NCBI RefSeq assembly: GCF_003234815.2
Contig: NZ_CP126279.1
Span: 2,046,001 to 2,110,000 of the forward strand
Length of the DNA: 64,000 nucleotides
DNA from: Curtobacterium sp. MCBD17_035
GTDB lineage: Bacteria > Actinomycetota > Actinomycetes > Actinomycetales > Microbacteriaceae
Direction of reading: 5' to 3'
Below, piece after piece: positions 17,824 through 26,188 of this stretch; positions within the stretch are counted from its first letter, which is position 1; each line of letters opens with the position of its first letter. The notes beneath the pieces are model-generated. The model made no database searches. It worked only from the letters and a program-made list of their open reading frames with translations, and was not told the DNA's origin. The translations under genes and the position numbers were made by a program.

Positions 17824-19272
17824 TCAGGACCTGCTGCCGACCTTGCCGCCCTCGGCGCTGACACCCATCTCCTCGAGCGAGCGGCCCTTGGTCTCCGGGA
17901 TCTTGGCGAGCACGAAGAAGAACGACACGAGCGCGAACAACGCGTAGATGCCGTACGTGACCGTCAGGTTGAAGCCCGACAGCGCGGGGAACGTGATCGT
18001 GACCACGAAGTTGGCGACCCAGTTGGCCGCCGAACCGATGCCGAGCGCGGTCGCGCGGATGCGGTTCGGGAACATCTCACCCAGGAGCACCCACATGAGC
18101 GGGCCCCACGTCGCACCGAACGACACGACGAACAGGTTGGCGAAGACGAGCGCGATGACGCCCCACGGACCCGGCAGGTGCGGATTGCCGCTGGAGTCCA
18201 GCGACGCCTGCGAGAACGAGATCGCGACCATGAGCAGCGACACGAACATGCCGGCCGATCCCGCGACGAGCAGGGGCTTCCGACCGAGGCGGTCGACCGT
18301 GAAGATCGCCACGAACGTGACGACGACGTTGATCACCGACGAGATGGTCGAGATCGTGAAGGAGTCCGACGCCTTGAACCCGACGGCCTGCCACAGGGTC
18401 GTCGAGTAGTAGAAGATCACGTTGATGCCCACGAACTGCTGGAGCACGGCGAGGATGATGCCGACCCAGACGATGCCCTTGAGGCCGAAGCGGTCGCCGC
18501 GGATCGTGCCCTTCTGCTGCTGTTCCTCCTGGCGGATGCCGTCCTCGATCTCGTCGAGGGACGTGTCGACGGTGTCGCTCGGCACGATCTTCGTCAGCAC
18601 CTCCCGCGCATCGTCCTTGCGCCCCTGCGCGGCGAGGTACCGCGGCGACTCGGGCAGCACGAGCGCCAAGACGCCGTACACGACCGACGGGATCACCCCG
18701 ACCAGGAACATCCACCGCCACGCCTCGAGGCCCCAGAAGTGTCCGCTCGCAGTGCCGCCCCCGCCGATCGCGATGACCTGGTCGGACAGCAGCGCGGCGA
18801 AGATGCCCAGCGTGATCGCCAGCTGCTGGAACGACGCCAGTCGACCGCGGATGCCCTTCGGCGCGACCTCGGAGATGTAGGCGGGCGCGATCACCGACGC
18901 GGTGCCGATGCCGAGACCGCCGATGAGGCGGAACACCACGAAGAACGTGGTGTCGGGCGAGAACGCCACCGCCACCGAGCTGACGAAGAACAGGATCGCC
19001 GCGATGAACATCACGCGCGTGCGGCCCCAACGGTCTGCGACCCGCCCGGCGAAGTAGGCGCCGAAGGCGCAGCCGATCAAGGCGCTCGCGACCGCGAAGC
19101 CGCTCCCCCCGGCCGACAGCTTGAACTGCTCGGTGATCGCCGACTCGGCGCCGTTGATCACCGAGCTGTCGAACCCGAAGAGGAACCCGCCGACCGCTGC
19201 GGCGATGGCGAACGCAGTCACCTTGCCCTTGAACGCCCGGTCTGTGCCGGACCTCGTCGTCGATGTGCTCAC
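17824..19272 (-). CDS. Sugar porter family MFS transporter
   Basis: 482 residues, 12 predicted membrane segments. The GTG start at 19272 has GAGGAGC upstream. Sugar-porter signatures are present: GRVADRWGRTRVM after TM2, PESPRYLA in the central loop, DRLGRKPLL after TM8 and the C-terminal PETKGRSLEEM. It resembles XylE/GalP/AraE-type sugar:H+ symporters. The substrate (pentose, hexose or inositol) cannot be read from the sequence and no regulator or catabolic gene is adjacent. Confidence 0.92.
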   Translation of the reverse strand: MSTSTTRSGTDRAFKGKVTAFAIAAAVGGFLFGFDSSVINGAESAITEQFKLSAGGSGFAVASALIGCAFGAYFAGRVADRWGRTRVMFIAAILFFVSSVAVAFSPDTTFFVVFRLIGGLGIGTASVIAPAYISEVAPKGIRGRLASFQQLAITLGIFAALLSDQVIAIGGGGTASGHFWGLEAWRWMFLVGVIPSVVYGVLALVLPESPRYLAAQGRKDDAREVLTKIVPSDTVDTSLDEIEDGIRQEEQQQKGTIRGDRFGLKGIVWVGIILAVLQQFVGINVIFYYSTTLWQAVGFKASDSFTISTISSVINVVVTFVAIFTVDRLGRKPLLVAGSAGMFVSLLMVAISFSQASLDSSGNPHLPGPWGVIALVFANLFVVSFGATWGPLMWVLLGEMFPNRIRATALGIGSAANWVANFVVTITFPALSGFNLTVTYGIYALFALVSFFFVLAKIPETKGRSLEEMGVSAEGGKVGSRS

Positions 19273-19516
19273 GTGCTCCTCGTTCCCGCCGGCGTACGAC
19301 CGAGTCGCCGTGCGCTGCCCCGGAGGTCGGCTGGGCGCCGTCCGGGGCGGCGTTGCTCGGGACCGGAGCGACTGCCACGGTACCCCTGGGGCCGTGTCCG
19401 TGGTCGTCATCGCACGCCGCAGTCGCTCCCCCTCCCCAGGACCCGCCACCACGCGGCACTCCCCGCTCGCTCGCGCAGCGTCCCACGAGACGTGCGGCGG
19501 GAGCCAGGCTCGGCCC

Positions 19517-20185
19517 ATGAACACGACACGACGGTCGCGAGCGGTGCCCTCTCCTCTGCGGACGATGACGCCGCGCAGATCCTGGACGCGCCTCGGCTCG
19601 GCGCTGGTGGTCGTCCCGCGCGTCCTCGTGCTGTGCGTCCTCGCGCTGTGCACCGTCACGCTGGGCGCTGGGCCCGCGCGTGCTGGTTCCTCGTGCGCTG
19701 GGCCCCCGTGTGCAGGGGCACCCCGGCGCCCGGCGTCGATCCCGTCGGCGAGCATGACGGCGTCGGCCTGGACCTGGCCCGTCCCAGAGCGCGTCGTCCT
19801 CCGGCCGTTCGAACCCCCGGCACACGACTACGGCGCGGGGCACCGCGGGATCGACGTCCGCGCATCCGTCGGCACGCTCGCGCTGGCCCCTGCGGCGGGC
19901 ACCGTGGTGTTCGCCGGGCCCGTGGCAGGACGCGGCGTCGTGACGATCGACCACGGCCGTGGCGTCCGGAGCTCGCTCGACTCGGTCACGCCGGACGTCG
20001 TGGTCGGCACGACGGTCGCGGCCGGGACCCCTGTCGGTCGTGTCGCGGTCGGACACTGCCCGGCCGCCGCGCCCTGCGTCCACCTGGGTGTGCGGGTCGA
20101 CGAGCGGTACGTCGACCCGCTCGCGTACCTCGCACCGGCGGCCTGGCCCGTGCTCCTGCCACTCGGTGATCACGCCCGAGGGTGA
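19517..20185 (+). CDS. Secreted M23-family peptidase (LytM-like)
   Basis: 222 residues. Start chosen at 19517 because a CAGGCT hexamer lies 6 nt upstream, matching the leaderless pattern seen elsewhere; an ATG at 19565 is the alternative. An N-terminal signal-type hydrophobic stretch (VVVPRVLVLCVLALCTVTL) ending in ARA is followed by the M23 domain: HRGIDVRASVG gives the first zinc ligands, and DHGRGVRSS plus GTTVAAGTPVGRV follow. The last motif is CVHLGV, i.e. C-x-H instead of the usual H-x-H, so catalytic competence is uncertain. The 3' end overlaps the convergent xerC by 16 nt. Confidence 0.82.
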   Translation: MNTTRRSRAVPSPLRTMTPRRSWTRLGSALVVVPRVLVLCVLALCTVTLGAGPARAGSSCAGPPCAGAPRRPASIPSASMTASAWTWPVPERVVLRPFEPPAHDYGAGHRGIDVRASVGTLALAPAAGTVVFAGPVAGRGVVTIDHGRGVRSSLDSVTPDVVVGTTVAAGTPVGRVAVGHCPAAAPCVHLGVRVDERYVDPLAYLAPAAWPVLLPLGDHARG

Positions 20186-21105
20186 GCACTCCGGTACGCC
20201 TCGCGCAGGCGCGCACTCGACACGTGGGTGTAGATCTGCGTCGTGCCGAGGCTCGCGTGCCCGAGCATCTCCTGCACGGCCCGGAGGTCGGCCCCGCCAT
20301 CGAGCAGGTGCGTCGCCGCGCTGTGCCGGAACGTGTGCGGGCCCGCGGGACCGTCCCCCGGCTCGGACGCCAGGATCCGCGCGATGAGCCGGTACACCCC
20401 GCGGACGCCGAGCCGGGCACCCCGGTCGCCCAGGAACAACGCCGACGAGTCCGGCGCCTGGGCACGGCCGACGAGCACCGGTCGGCCCTGTTCCATCCAG
20501 GCACCGAGGGCGTCGTCCGCGGGCACGCCGAAGGGGACGACCCGTTCACGTCCGCCCTTGCCCAGGACACGGACCGTCAGCCGGTTCCGGTCGACGTCCG
20601 TGAGGTCGATGCCCACGAGCTCACCGACCCGCAGCGCCGACGCGTACAGGAGCTCCACGACGGCGCGGTCACGGAGGGCTCCCGGATCGCCGTCCGCGGC
20701 GCGGTCACCGAGGGTCGTCAGGATGCCCTCGACACGGTCGGCACGCACCACTCGCGGCAGGTGGGCGCCGCCCTTCGGCGCACGGAGCCGGACGCCGGGG
20801 TCGGTGGCGATCCGACCGGTCTCGGCGGCCCACCGGGTGAAGGCACGCACCGACGAGGCCCGGCGGGCGATCGTCGTTCGGGCGAGTCCCCGCTCGGTCG
20901 CACGCCACAACCAGTCTCGGAGCACCTCGAGGGTGAGCTCGTCCGTCCCACCGACACCACGCTCCGCCGCGAACGCCACGAGGTCCTCGAGGTCACCGCT
21001 GTAGGCGCGGACCGTCTGGGCGCTCAGACCACGACCGTGGACGAGGTGGTCGAGGAACGCGTGCGTGGCGCGGACCAACTCCAGGTCCTCGGCCGCGGGC
21101 GTCAT
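20170..21105 (-). CDS. xerC: Tyrosine recombinase XerC
   Basis: 311 residues. An N-terminal SAM-like core-binding domain (DHLVHGRGLSAQTVRAYSGDL) precedes the catalytic domain with the full set of residues: Arg159 (SALRVGEL), Lys183 (LGKGGRERVVPFG), His257 and Arg260 (HTFRHSAATHLL), His283 (GHASLGTTQ) and nucleophile Tyr292 (IYTH). It probably acts with XerD at dif to resolve chromosome dimers. The dprA-comM-yraN neighbourhood is the standard chromosomal one, so this is not a phage integrase. A TACGGT 6 nt before the ATG suggests a leaderless promoter. Confidence 0.93.
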   Translation of the reverse strand: MTPAAEDLELVRATHAFLDHLVHGRGLSAQTVRAYSGDLEDLVAFAAERGVGGTDELTLEVLRDWLWRATERGLARTTIARRASSVRAFTRWAAETGRIATDPGVRLRAPKGGAHLPRVVRADRVEGILTTLGDRAADGDPGALRDRAVVELLYASALRVGELVGIDLTDVDRNRLTVRVLGKGGRERVVPFGVPADDALGAWMEQGRPVLVGRAQAPDSSALFLGDRGARLGVRGVYRLIARILASEPGDGPAGPHTFRHSAATHLLDGGADLRAVQEMLGHASLGTTQIYTHVSSARLREAYRSAHPRA

Positions 21106-21111
21106 GGGCCA

Positions 21112-21117
21112 ACCGTA
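21112..21117 (-). promoter_or_regulatory. Putative -10 hexamer of xerC (leaderless)
   Basis: TACGGT on the minus strand, then 6 nt, then the xerC ATG at 21105. No Shine-Dalgarno is present. Confidence 0.45.
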
Positions 21118-21134
21118 GTCGCCGCCGGTCGCCC

Positions 21135-22352
21135 TCACGGAACCAGGCGCCACCCCGTCCGGTGGCGTTCCGCCCGGCCCTCGAGCTCGGCCAGGGCGAG
21201 CGCGTCCTCCGTCGCGGCGGTCCCCAGCCCAGACCGTCGAGCGACCTCGTCCACGGACAGTCCCGCGCGGCGGCTGAGCGCATCGAGCACACGGAGCAGC
21301 TCGGGGTCGTCCTGCGCCGATCGGATGCGGAGCGGCCCGCCGTCGGCGTCCGGACCGCTCACCGCCCGCACCGCATCGGCGGGGGCGGTGAGCAGCGTCG
21401 CCCGACCGCTGGACACCAGTCGGTGGCACCCGACCGACGACGGTGAGGTGAGCGGACCCGGCACCGCCAGCACGGGTCGACCGAGCTGAGCGGCGTGATG
21501 GGCCGTGTTGAGCGCCCCGGACCGCACGCCCGCCTCGACGACCACGACGGCGTCGGCGAGGGCCGCGATCAACCGGTTGCGCTGGAGGAACCGCCACCGC
21601 GTCGGCCGGACCCCGGGTGGCGCCTCGGCCACGACGGCCCCGCGCCGCATGACGCGGTGGAGGAGTTCCACGTTCGCCGCCGGGTAGAGCTGGTCGACAC
21701 CGCCCGCGAGCACCGCCACGGTGGGTGTACCCGCCGCGAGGGCCACGCGGTGTGCCACCGCGTCGATCCCGTGTGCGCCGCCCGACACGACCAGCACGCC
21801 TGCATCGGCCGCGGCCGAGGCGAGGTCGGCCGCTGTCTCGGCTCCGTAGGGGGTCTCCGCGCGGGACCCCACCACCGCGAGCGATGGCGCGGACGCCCAC
21901 CACGACGCGGGCGGGGCGGTGCTGCGCACCCAGAGCGCGAGCGGTGCGTGCGGGCCGAGATCCGCCAGCCGCTCGGGCCAGTCAAGGTCCCCGGGAACCA
22001 GGAGTCGTGCGCCGACCGCCGCAGCCGCGTCGAGCACGCGATCGGGGTCGAGATGTCGCAGCCGCGGCGCCCAGCGGGCGAGCGCGGCGACGAGCGCCTG
22101 CACGAGTTCGCGGTGGTCCTCGTCGGCCACCGGAACCCGTGCGCGGCAGGCGTCGGCGATGCGGAGGGCGTCGTCGCCGCGCGTCACCAGGCGGAGCGCG
22201 TCCACCGCCCCGAGGGCGGCGACGAGATGCCCGGCGACCGCGTCCCCCGGTTCCGTGACGACGGTCCAGAGCGCCGCGGCGACGGCCGTGTCCGGATCGC
22301 CGTCGTCCGTCCTGCCGACGACGCGCAGGCGAGCGGCCGCGGTGGCGCTCAC
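21135..22352 (-). CDS. dprA: DNA-processing protein DprA
   Basis: 405 residues. An N-terminal helical region precedes the Rossmann-like DprA core (SLAVVGSRAETPYG, VVSGGAHGIDAVAHR, VAVLAGGVDQLYPAAN, GVRPTRWRFLQRNRLIAAL) and a C-terminal winged-helix DML1-like domain (LSRRAGLSVDEVARRSGLG). It loads RecA on incoming single strands in competent bacteria. The GTG start overlaps the comM stop as GTGA, so the pair is translationally coupled. Natural competence itself is not shown. Confidence 0.94.
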   Translation of the reverse strand: MSATAAARLRVVGRTDDGDPDTAVAAALWTVVTEPGDAVAGHLVAALGAVDALRLVTRGDDALRIADACRARVPVADEDHRELVQALVAALARWAPRLRHLDPDRVLDAAAAVGARLLVPGDLDWPERLADLGPHAPLALWVRSTAPPASWWASAPSLAVVGSRAETPYGAETAADLASAAADAGVLVVSGGAHGIDAVAHRVALAAGTPTVAVLAGGVDQLYPAANVELLHRVMRRGAVVAEAPPGVRPTRWRFLQRNRLIAALADAVVVVEAGVRSGALNTAHHAAQLGRPVLAVPGPLTSPSSVGCHRLVSSGRATLLTAPADAVRAVSGPDADGGPLRIRSAQDDPELLRVLDALSRRAGLSVDEVARRSGLGTAATEDALALAELEGRAERHRTGWRLVP

Positions 22353-23872
22353 AGGGCGCTCCGCAGCGCGATCGCCTGACGCACGTGGTCGGTGTCGGGC
22401 CGCTCCTCGCCCGCCAGGTCGGCGAGCGTCCACGCCATGCGCAGGATCCGGTCGTACCCGCGCATCGTCAGCGTCCCCCGTTCGAGTCCGACATCGAGCG
22501 ACCGTGTCGTCGTGGTCGGCAACGCGATGTCGGCGCTCCGGAGATGGGTGCCGGGGACGTGGGCGTTGAGCCGCCACGGGGTGCCTCGCCAGCGCCGGGA
22601 CATCGCGGCCCGGGCGGCGACGACGCGCTCTCGCGCCACGGCGGTGGTCATCGGGTCATCGACGTCAGAGCGGATGCGAGCAGGGGTGACCCGGGGCACC
22701 GCGAGCCGGACGTCGATCCGGTCGAGCAACGGGCCGGACAGCCGTCCGAGGTATCGACGCCGCGCGAGCGGCGGGCACTCGCACGGCGGTCCGGGGACGC
22801 CGTACCGGCCGCAGGGGCACGGGTTCGCCGCGAGCACGAGTTGGAAGCGTGCCGGGAAGTGCGCGCGTCCCACCGCGCGGTGGATGGTCACCGTGCCGGA
22901 CTCGAGCGGCTGCCGCAGGGTGTCGAGCACGCTCCGGGGGAACTCGGTCGCCTCGTCCAGGAACAGCACCCCGTGTGTCGCACGGGACACGGCGCCCGGC
23001 AGGATGAGACGGCTGCCGCCGCCGATCAGCGCGACCGGACTCGTCGAGTGGTGCGGGTGCTCGTACGGCGGCCGGACCGTCCACGACTCCGCGCCGTGGC
23101 CGGCGAGCGACCGGATGGCCGCCACCTCGAGCGCGGTGACCGGATCGAGGTCGGGCAGGAGGCCGGGCAACCGTTCGGCGAGCATCGTCTTGCCCGCGCC
23201 GGGTGGGCCGAGGAACAGCACGTGGTGACCACCGGCGGCCGCCAGGACGAGGGCGCGGACCGCGGTCGGGTTGCCGACGACGTCCGCCAGTTCCTTCGGT
23301 TCGGGGTCCGCCGCCGTCACTGCCGCGGCGGTCACGGGTTCGGCCGGCTCGGCGAGCAGGTCGGCTCCTGCCAGGATCGCGGCGTCGCGGAGGGTGACGA
23401 CCGGCTCGACGCGGATGCCGGGGACGTACGACGCCTCGGCGGCGTTGCCCGCCGGCACCACGGCACGCTCGGCACCCGCCTCGCGCGCGGCGGCGAGCAT
23501 GGGGATGATGCCGGGGACGGGACGGACTCGCCCGTCGAGCCCGAGCTCGCCGATGTGCACCGTCCCGGCCGGGTCGGCGGGCACGACCCCCGCGGCGACG
23601 AACACCGCCATGGCGATCGCGAGGTCGAACCCGGAGCCGTGCTTCGGCACGGAGGCCGGGATGAGGTTGACGGTGATGCGCCGCGCGGGCAGCGCGCTGC
23701 CCGTGTTCGACGCCGCGGCACGGACCCGCTCGCGGGCTTCACCCAGGGCCGCGTCCGGCAGGCCGATGATGCTGAACGAGGGCAGCTGACTCGACAGGTG
23801 CGCCTCGACCTCGACCATGCGGCCGGTGATGCCGAGCAGCGCGACGGCCGTGGTCCGCCCGATGCCGCTCAC
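22349..23872 (-). CDS. comM: YifB/ComM family AAA+ (Mg-chelatase-like) helicase
   Basis: 507 residues. The N-terminal Lon-protease-like domain (SSQLPSFSIIGLPDAALGEA) precedes the AAA+ core: Walker A GPPGAGKTML, Walker B GVLFLDEATEF, and a four-Cys insertion (ANPCPCGRYG, PPCECPP). The C-terminal Mg-chelatase helical domain ends ERPDTDHVRQAIALR. ComM is a hexameric helicase that promotes branch migration during natural transformation. The GTG start at 23872 overlaps the yraN stop (GTGA), giving a tightly coupled yraN-comM-dprA run. Confidence 0.94.
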   Translation of the reverse strand: MSGIGRTTAVALLGITGRMVEVEAHLSSQLPSFSIIGLPDAALGEARERVRAAASNTGSALPARRITVNLIPASVPKHGSGFDLAIAMAVFVAAGVVPADPAGTVHIGELGLDGRVRPVPGIIPMLAAAREAGAERAVVPAGNAAEASYVPGIRVEPVVTLRDAAILAGADLLAEPAEPVTAAAVTAADPEPKELADVVGNPTAVRALVLAAAGGHHVLFLGPPGAGKTMLAERLPGLLPDLDPVTALEVAAIRSLAGHGAESWTVRPPYEHPHHSTSPVALIGGGSRLILPGAVSRATHGVLFLDEATEFPRSVLDTLRQPLESGTVTIHRAVGRAHFPARFQLVLAANPCPCGRYGVPGPPCECPPLARRRYLGRLSGPLLDRIDVRLAVPRVTPARIRSDVDDPMTTAVARERVVAARAAMSRRWRGTPWRLNAHVPGTHLRSADIALPTTTTRSLDVGLERGTLTMRGYDRILRMAWTLADLAGEERPDTDHVRQAIALRSAL

Positions 23873-24249
23873 GCGATGTCCTCGAGGTGCTCGACCGCGA
23901 CGTGGTCGCCGACCATGAGGACCGCGACTGCGTCGACGCGGACGGCCGAGGCGCGAGCGACGCGGGGATGTGTCGCGCACCACTCCGCGGCGAGCCGGCG
24001 GAGCCGGGTGCGTTTGCGGCGGGTGATCGCCTCGAAGGGGTGTCCTGCAGTCGTCACCGTGCGCGTCTTCACCTCGACCACGGCCACCGTCTGCCCGTGG
24101 CGCACCACGAGATCGAGCTCGCCGCTCGGGCCTCGCCAGTTCCGGTCGAGGACGCGGGCCCCCCGTTCCTCGAACCACCGCGCTGCGATGTCCTCTCCCG
24201 CCGCCCCGGTCCGGCGGTTGTGACCGCCATCGTCCTGTGTCACCTGCAT
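23869..24249 (-). CDS. yraN: YraN family (UPF0102) putative endonuclease
   Basis: About 126 residues. Two adjacent ATGs (24252 and 24249) follow a GGGAGG ribosome-binding site; the second has better spacing and is used here. The restriction-endonuclease-like core is clear: GAAGEDIAARWFEERGARVL, then GPSGELDLVV and VAVVEVKTR carrying the D...E-x-K nuclease motif. Homologues are grouped with Holliday-junction-resolvase-like nucleases; the role is unproven. It leads the comM-dprA coupled genes. Confidence 0.9.
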   Translation of the reverse strand: MQVTQDDGGHNRRTGAAGEDIAARWFEERGARVLDRNWRGPSGELDLVVRHGQTVAVVEVKTRTVTTAGHPFEAITRRKRTRLRRLAAEWCATHPRVARASAVRVDAVAVLMVGDHVAVEHLEDIA

Positions 24250-24385
24250 CATTCCTCCCGGACCGAGCCTGCCGAACCCGGGATCCACGCATTTCGCGTG
24301 GCGCAGATCGGTGGAAGGAATGCGATTCGGCCGGATTGTGGAGGACGGGAGGAATTGACAGGACGGATGTCCTGCTGAGAACACG

Positions 24386-24417
24386 AACGGCGGATCCGCG
24401 TGCGCGGATCCGCCGTT
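24386..24417 (-). terminator. Terminator after lsr2
   Basis: Perfect 15-bp inverted repeat, arms 24386-24400 and 24403-24417 with a 2-nt centre (core GGCGGATCCGCG). It lies 36 nt beyond the lsr2 stop and upstream of yraN. Confidence 0.75.
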
Positions 24418-24453
24418 TCCCGACGGTCGTTCAGCGATCGTCGGAATGCGTCG

Positions 24454-24807
24454 TCAGTGGGCGGCCGCGTAGGCCTCCTGCACCGCCGCCGAGATACGGC
24501 CACGGCTGGAGACGTTGTGACCGTTCTCCTGCGCCCATTCCCGGATCTTCGCGAGATCGGCCGAGTTCCCGCGCTTGGCCGGGGTCTTGGTCGAACCCGA
24601 TCCGGAACCCGAACGCCGGGCCCCCACCTTCCGCGCTGCGGCGATGTAGTCCGACAGGACTTCGCGGAACGCGTCGACGTGGTCGTTGGACAGGTCGATC
24701 TCGTAGGTCGCTCCGTCGAACGCGAACTCGACGGTCCGGCCGTCGCCCGCGCCGATCGGGGTGTCGTCGAGATCGTCCACCAGCTGAACGGTCACCTTCT
24801 GGGCCAT
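24454..24807 (-). CDS. lsr2: Lsr2 family nucleoid-associated protein
   Basis: 117 residues. The N-terminal dimerisation domain (MAQKVTVQLVDDLDD, TVEFAFDGATYEIDLSNDH) is joined by a basic Ser/Gly linker to the C-terminal DNA-binding domain (LAKIREWAQENGHNVSSRGRI). The RGR motif inserts into the minor groove of AT-rich DNA. Lsr2 is the actinobacterial H-NS equivalent and silences AT-rich, often acquired genes. The start at 24807 has AAGGAG upstream. The flanking intergenic DNA is visibly richer in A/T runs than the rest of the window, which would suit autoregulation (inference). Confidence 0.95.
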   Translation of the reverse strand: MAQKVTVQLVDDLDDTPIGAGDGRTVEFAFDGATYEIDLSNDHVDAFREVLSDYIAAARKVGARRSGSGSGSTKTPAKRGNSADLAKIREWAQENGHNVSSRGRISAAVQEAYAAAH

Positions 24808-25023
24808 GTGCACACTCCTTGCCCACCGTGGGGACGGTGGTTCTCCGGTCGTTGACGACGTCGATGACGTGGGGCATGCGGACATGTCCACGAATTGACG
24901 TCAGCACACAGCGTAACCATTCCGGATTGCACTCGCTCACGGAATTGCGGAATGCCGTCGAATTCGTCGGCGCCGGGTCCGTGATTTCACCCCGCCGGGG
25001 TGAACACCCCGTGCACGGCGCAC

Positions 25024-25347
25024 CTACTCGTCGAGGGCGAGTTCCTTGGGGAGTTCGAGCTCCCGACTCGTCAGTTCCTCGACGTTGACGTCCTTGAACG
25101 TGAGCACTCGAACTGATTTGACGAAGCGATCGGAACGGTAGACGTCCCACACCCAGACGTCGTTCATGCTCAGTTCGAAGTAGAAGTCGTGCTCGGTGTC
25201 CCGCCGGACGAGTTCGACCTCGTTCGCCAGGTAGAACCGTCGCTCGGTCTCGACCACGTAGCGGAACTGGGACACCACGTCGCGGTACTCACGGTACAGC
25301 GCGAGCTCGACCTCGCGGTCGTAGTCGTCGAATTCGTCGTCATCCAT
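25024..25347 (-). CDS. DUF2469 family protein
   Basis: 107 residues, strongly acidic N-terminus (MDDDEFDDYDREVEL), then ALYREYRDVVSQFRYVVETERRFYLAN and an Asp/Glu-rich C-terminus. This matches the actinobacterial DUF2469 family, nearly always found next to rnhB and yraN as here. Function unknown. The ATG at 25347 is preceded by TAGGAT 8 nt away, so it probably has its own leaderless promoter. Confidence 0.88.
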   Translation of the reverse strand: MDDDEFDDYDREVELALYREYRDVVSQFRYVVETERRFYLANEVELVRRDTEHDFYFELSMNDVWVWDVYRSDRFVKSVRVLTFKDVNVEELTSRELELPKELALDE

Positions 25348-25355
25348 CGCCGCAC

Positions 25356-25361
25356 ATCCTA
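25356..25361 (-). promoter_or_regulatory. Putative -10 hexamer of the DUF2469 gene
   Basis: TAGGAT on the minus strand with 8 nt to the ATG at 25347 and no Shine-Dalgarno between. Confidence 0.4.
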
Positions 25362-25375
25362 CGGCGCGACGAGCT

Positions 25376-26188
25376 TCAGGAGCGCTCGGGGTCGGCTCCG
25401 ACGAGCGGGCGGACCCCGTCGTCGACCGACGGGACCGCGTCGTGGGCGGATGGGACCGCGTCGTCGCCGGACGGGACGTCCTCGTCGAGCTCGAACAGCG
25501 GCTCGACCTCGACGACGGGATCGAATCGGTGGAGCCACGACCGACGGTGGAGCGCGTGCGGACCGGCGGCACGGATGCCGTCGTAGTGCTCCGTTGAGCC
25601 GTACCCCTTGTTCGACGCCCAGGCGTAGTGCGGGGCCTCCTCGTGCGCGGCGACCATGAGGGCGTCGCGCCGCACCTTCGCGACGACCGACGCGGCGGCG
25701 ACCGAGGCGCAGTCGCGGTCGGCCTTGACCCGCACGAGCACGTCGACCGGGTCGCGGAGCGCTCGGCTCAGCCAGTCGAACGAGCCGTCGAGGACCACGA
25801 CCGCACCGTCCAACGCGATCCCGGCCGCGACGAGCTGGTCGATGCCGCGCGCCCCGGCCACTCCGAGCGCCGTGACGATGCCCTGCTCGTCCACGAGGTC
25901 CGCCGATGCCATCCCGACCGCGGTGGTCGCCCAGGCCTCGAGCCGCGGCACCAGCGCCTCACGCTTGGCGGGCGAGAGCAGCTTCGAGTCCGCGAGCCCG
26001 CTCGGCATCCGGCCGACCGCGATCGTGACCGCCGCGACCCCGACGGCCACCGGGCCGGCGATCGCTCCGCGACCGACCTCGTCGCACCCGATGACGGTCA
26101 CGCGACCCTGCTCGAGCAAGGAGCGTTCCCATCGCAGGGTCGGCCGCGCAGGCCGCTTCGCGCCGCGCACTGCGCCCGCCGCCGTCAC
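25376..26188 (-). CDS. rnhB: Ribonuclease HII
   Basis: Removes ribonucleotides from DNA:RNA hybrids. 270 residues from the GTG at 26188, which overlaps the lepB stop as GTGA; the longer open frame is not needed. Catalytic Asp36 and Glu37 lie in GCDEVGRG, a further Asp in VLDGSFDWL and another in KADRDCASVAAASVVAK. The C-terminal ~45 residues form an acidic tail with DDAVPS-like repeats that is absent from most RNase HII proteins. Confidence 0.94.
   Translation of the reverse strand: MTAAGAVRGAKRPARPTLRWERSLLEQGRVTVIGCDEVGRGAIAGPVAVGVAAVTIAVGRMPSGLADSKLLSPAKREALVPRLEAWATTAVGMASADLVDEQGIVTALGVAGARGIDQLVAAGIALDGAVVVLDGSFDWLSRALRDPVDVLVRVKADRDCASVAAASVVAKVRRDALMVAAHEEAPHYAWASNKGYGSTEHYDGIRAAGPHALHRRSWLHRFDPVVEVEPLFELDEDVPSGDDAVPSAHDAVPSVDDGVRPLVGADPERS

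Noticed and set aside
19800-19815. GTTCGAACCCC resembling a tRNA T-loop
   Set aside because: It lies inside the M23 peptidase coding frame and no acceptor stem or anticodon arm can be built around it.
20170-21105. Tyrosine recombinase as a sign of an integrated element
   Set aside because: Its size, motifs and xerC-dprA-comM-yraN neighbourhood identify the housekeeping XerC; no att repeats or phage genes are near.
24252-24384. Longer yraN start at 24384
   Set aside because: The extra residues cover the intergenic AT-richer DNA and have no family similarity; GGGAGG marks the start near 24249.
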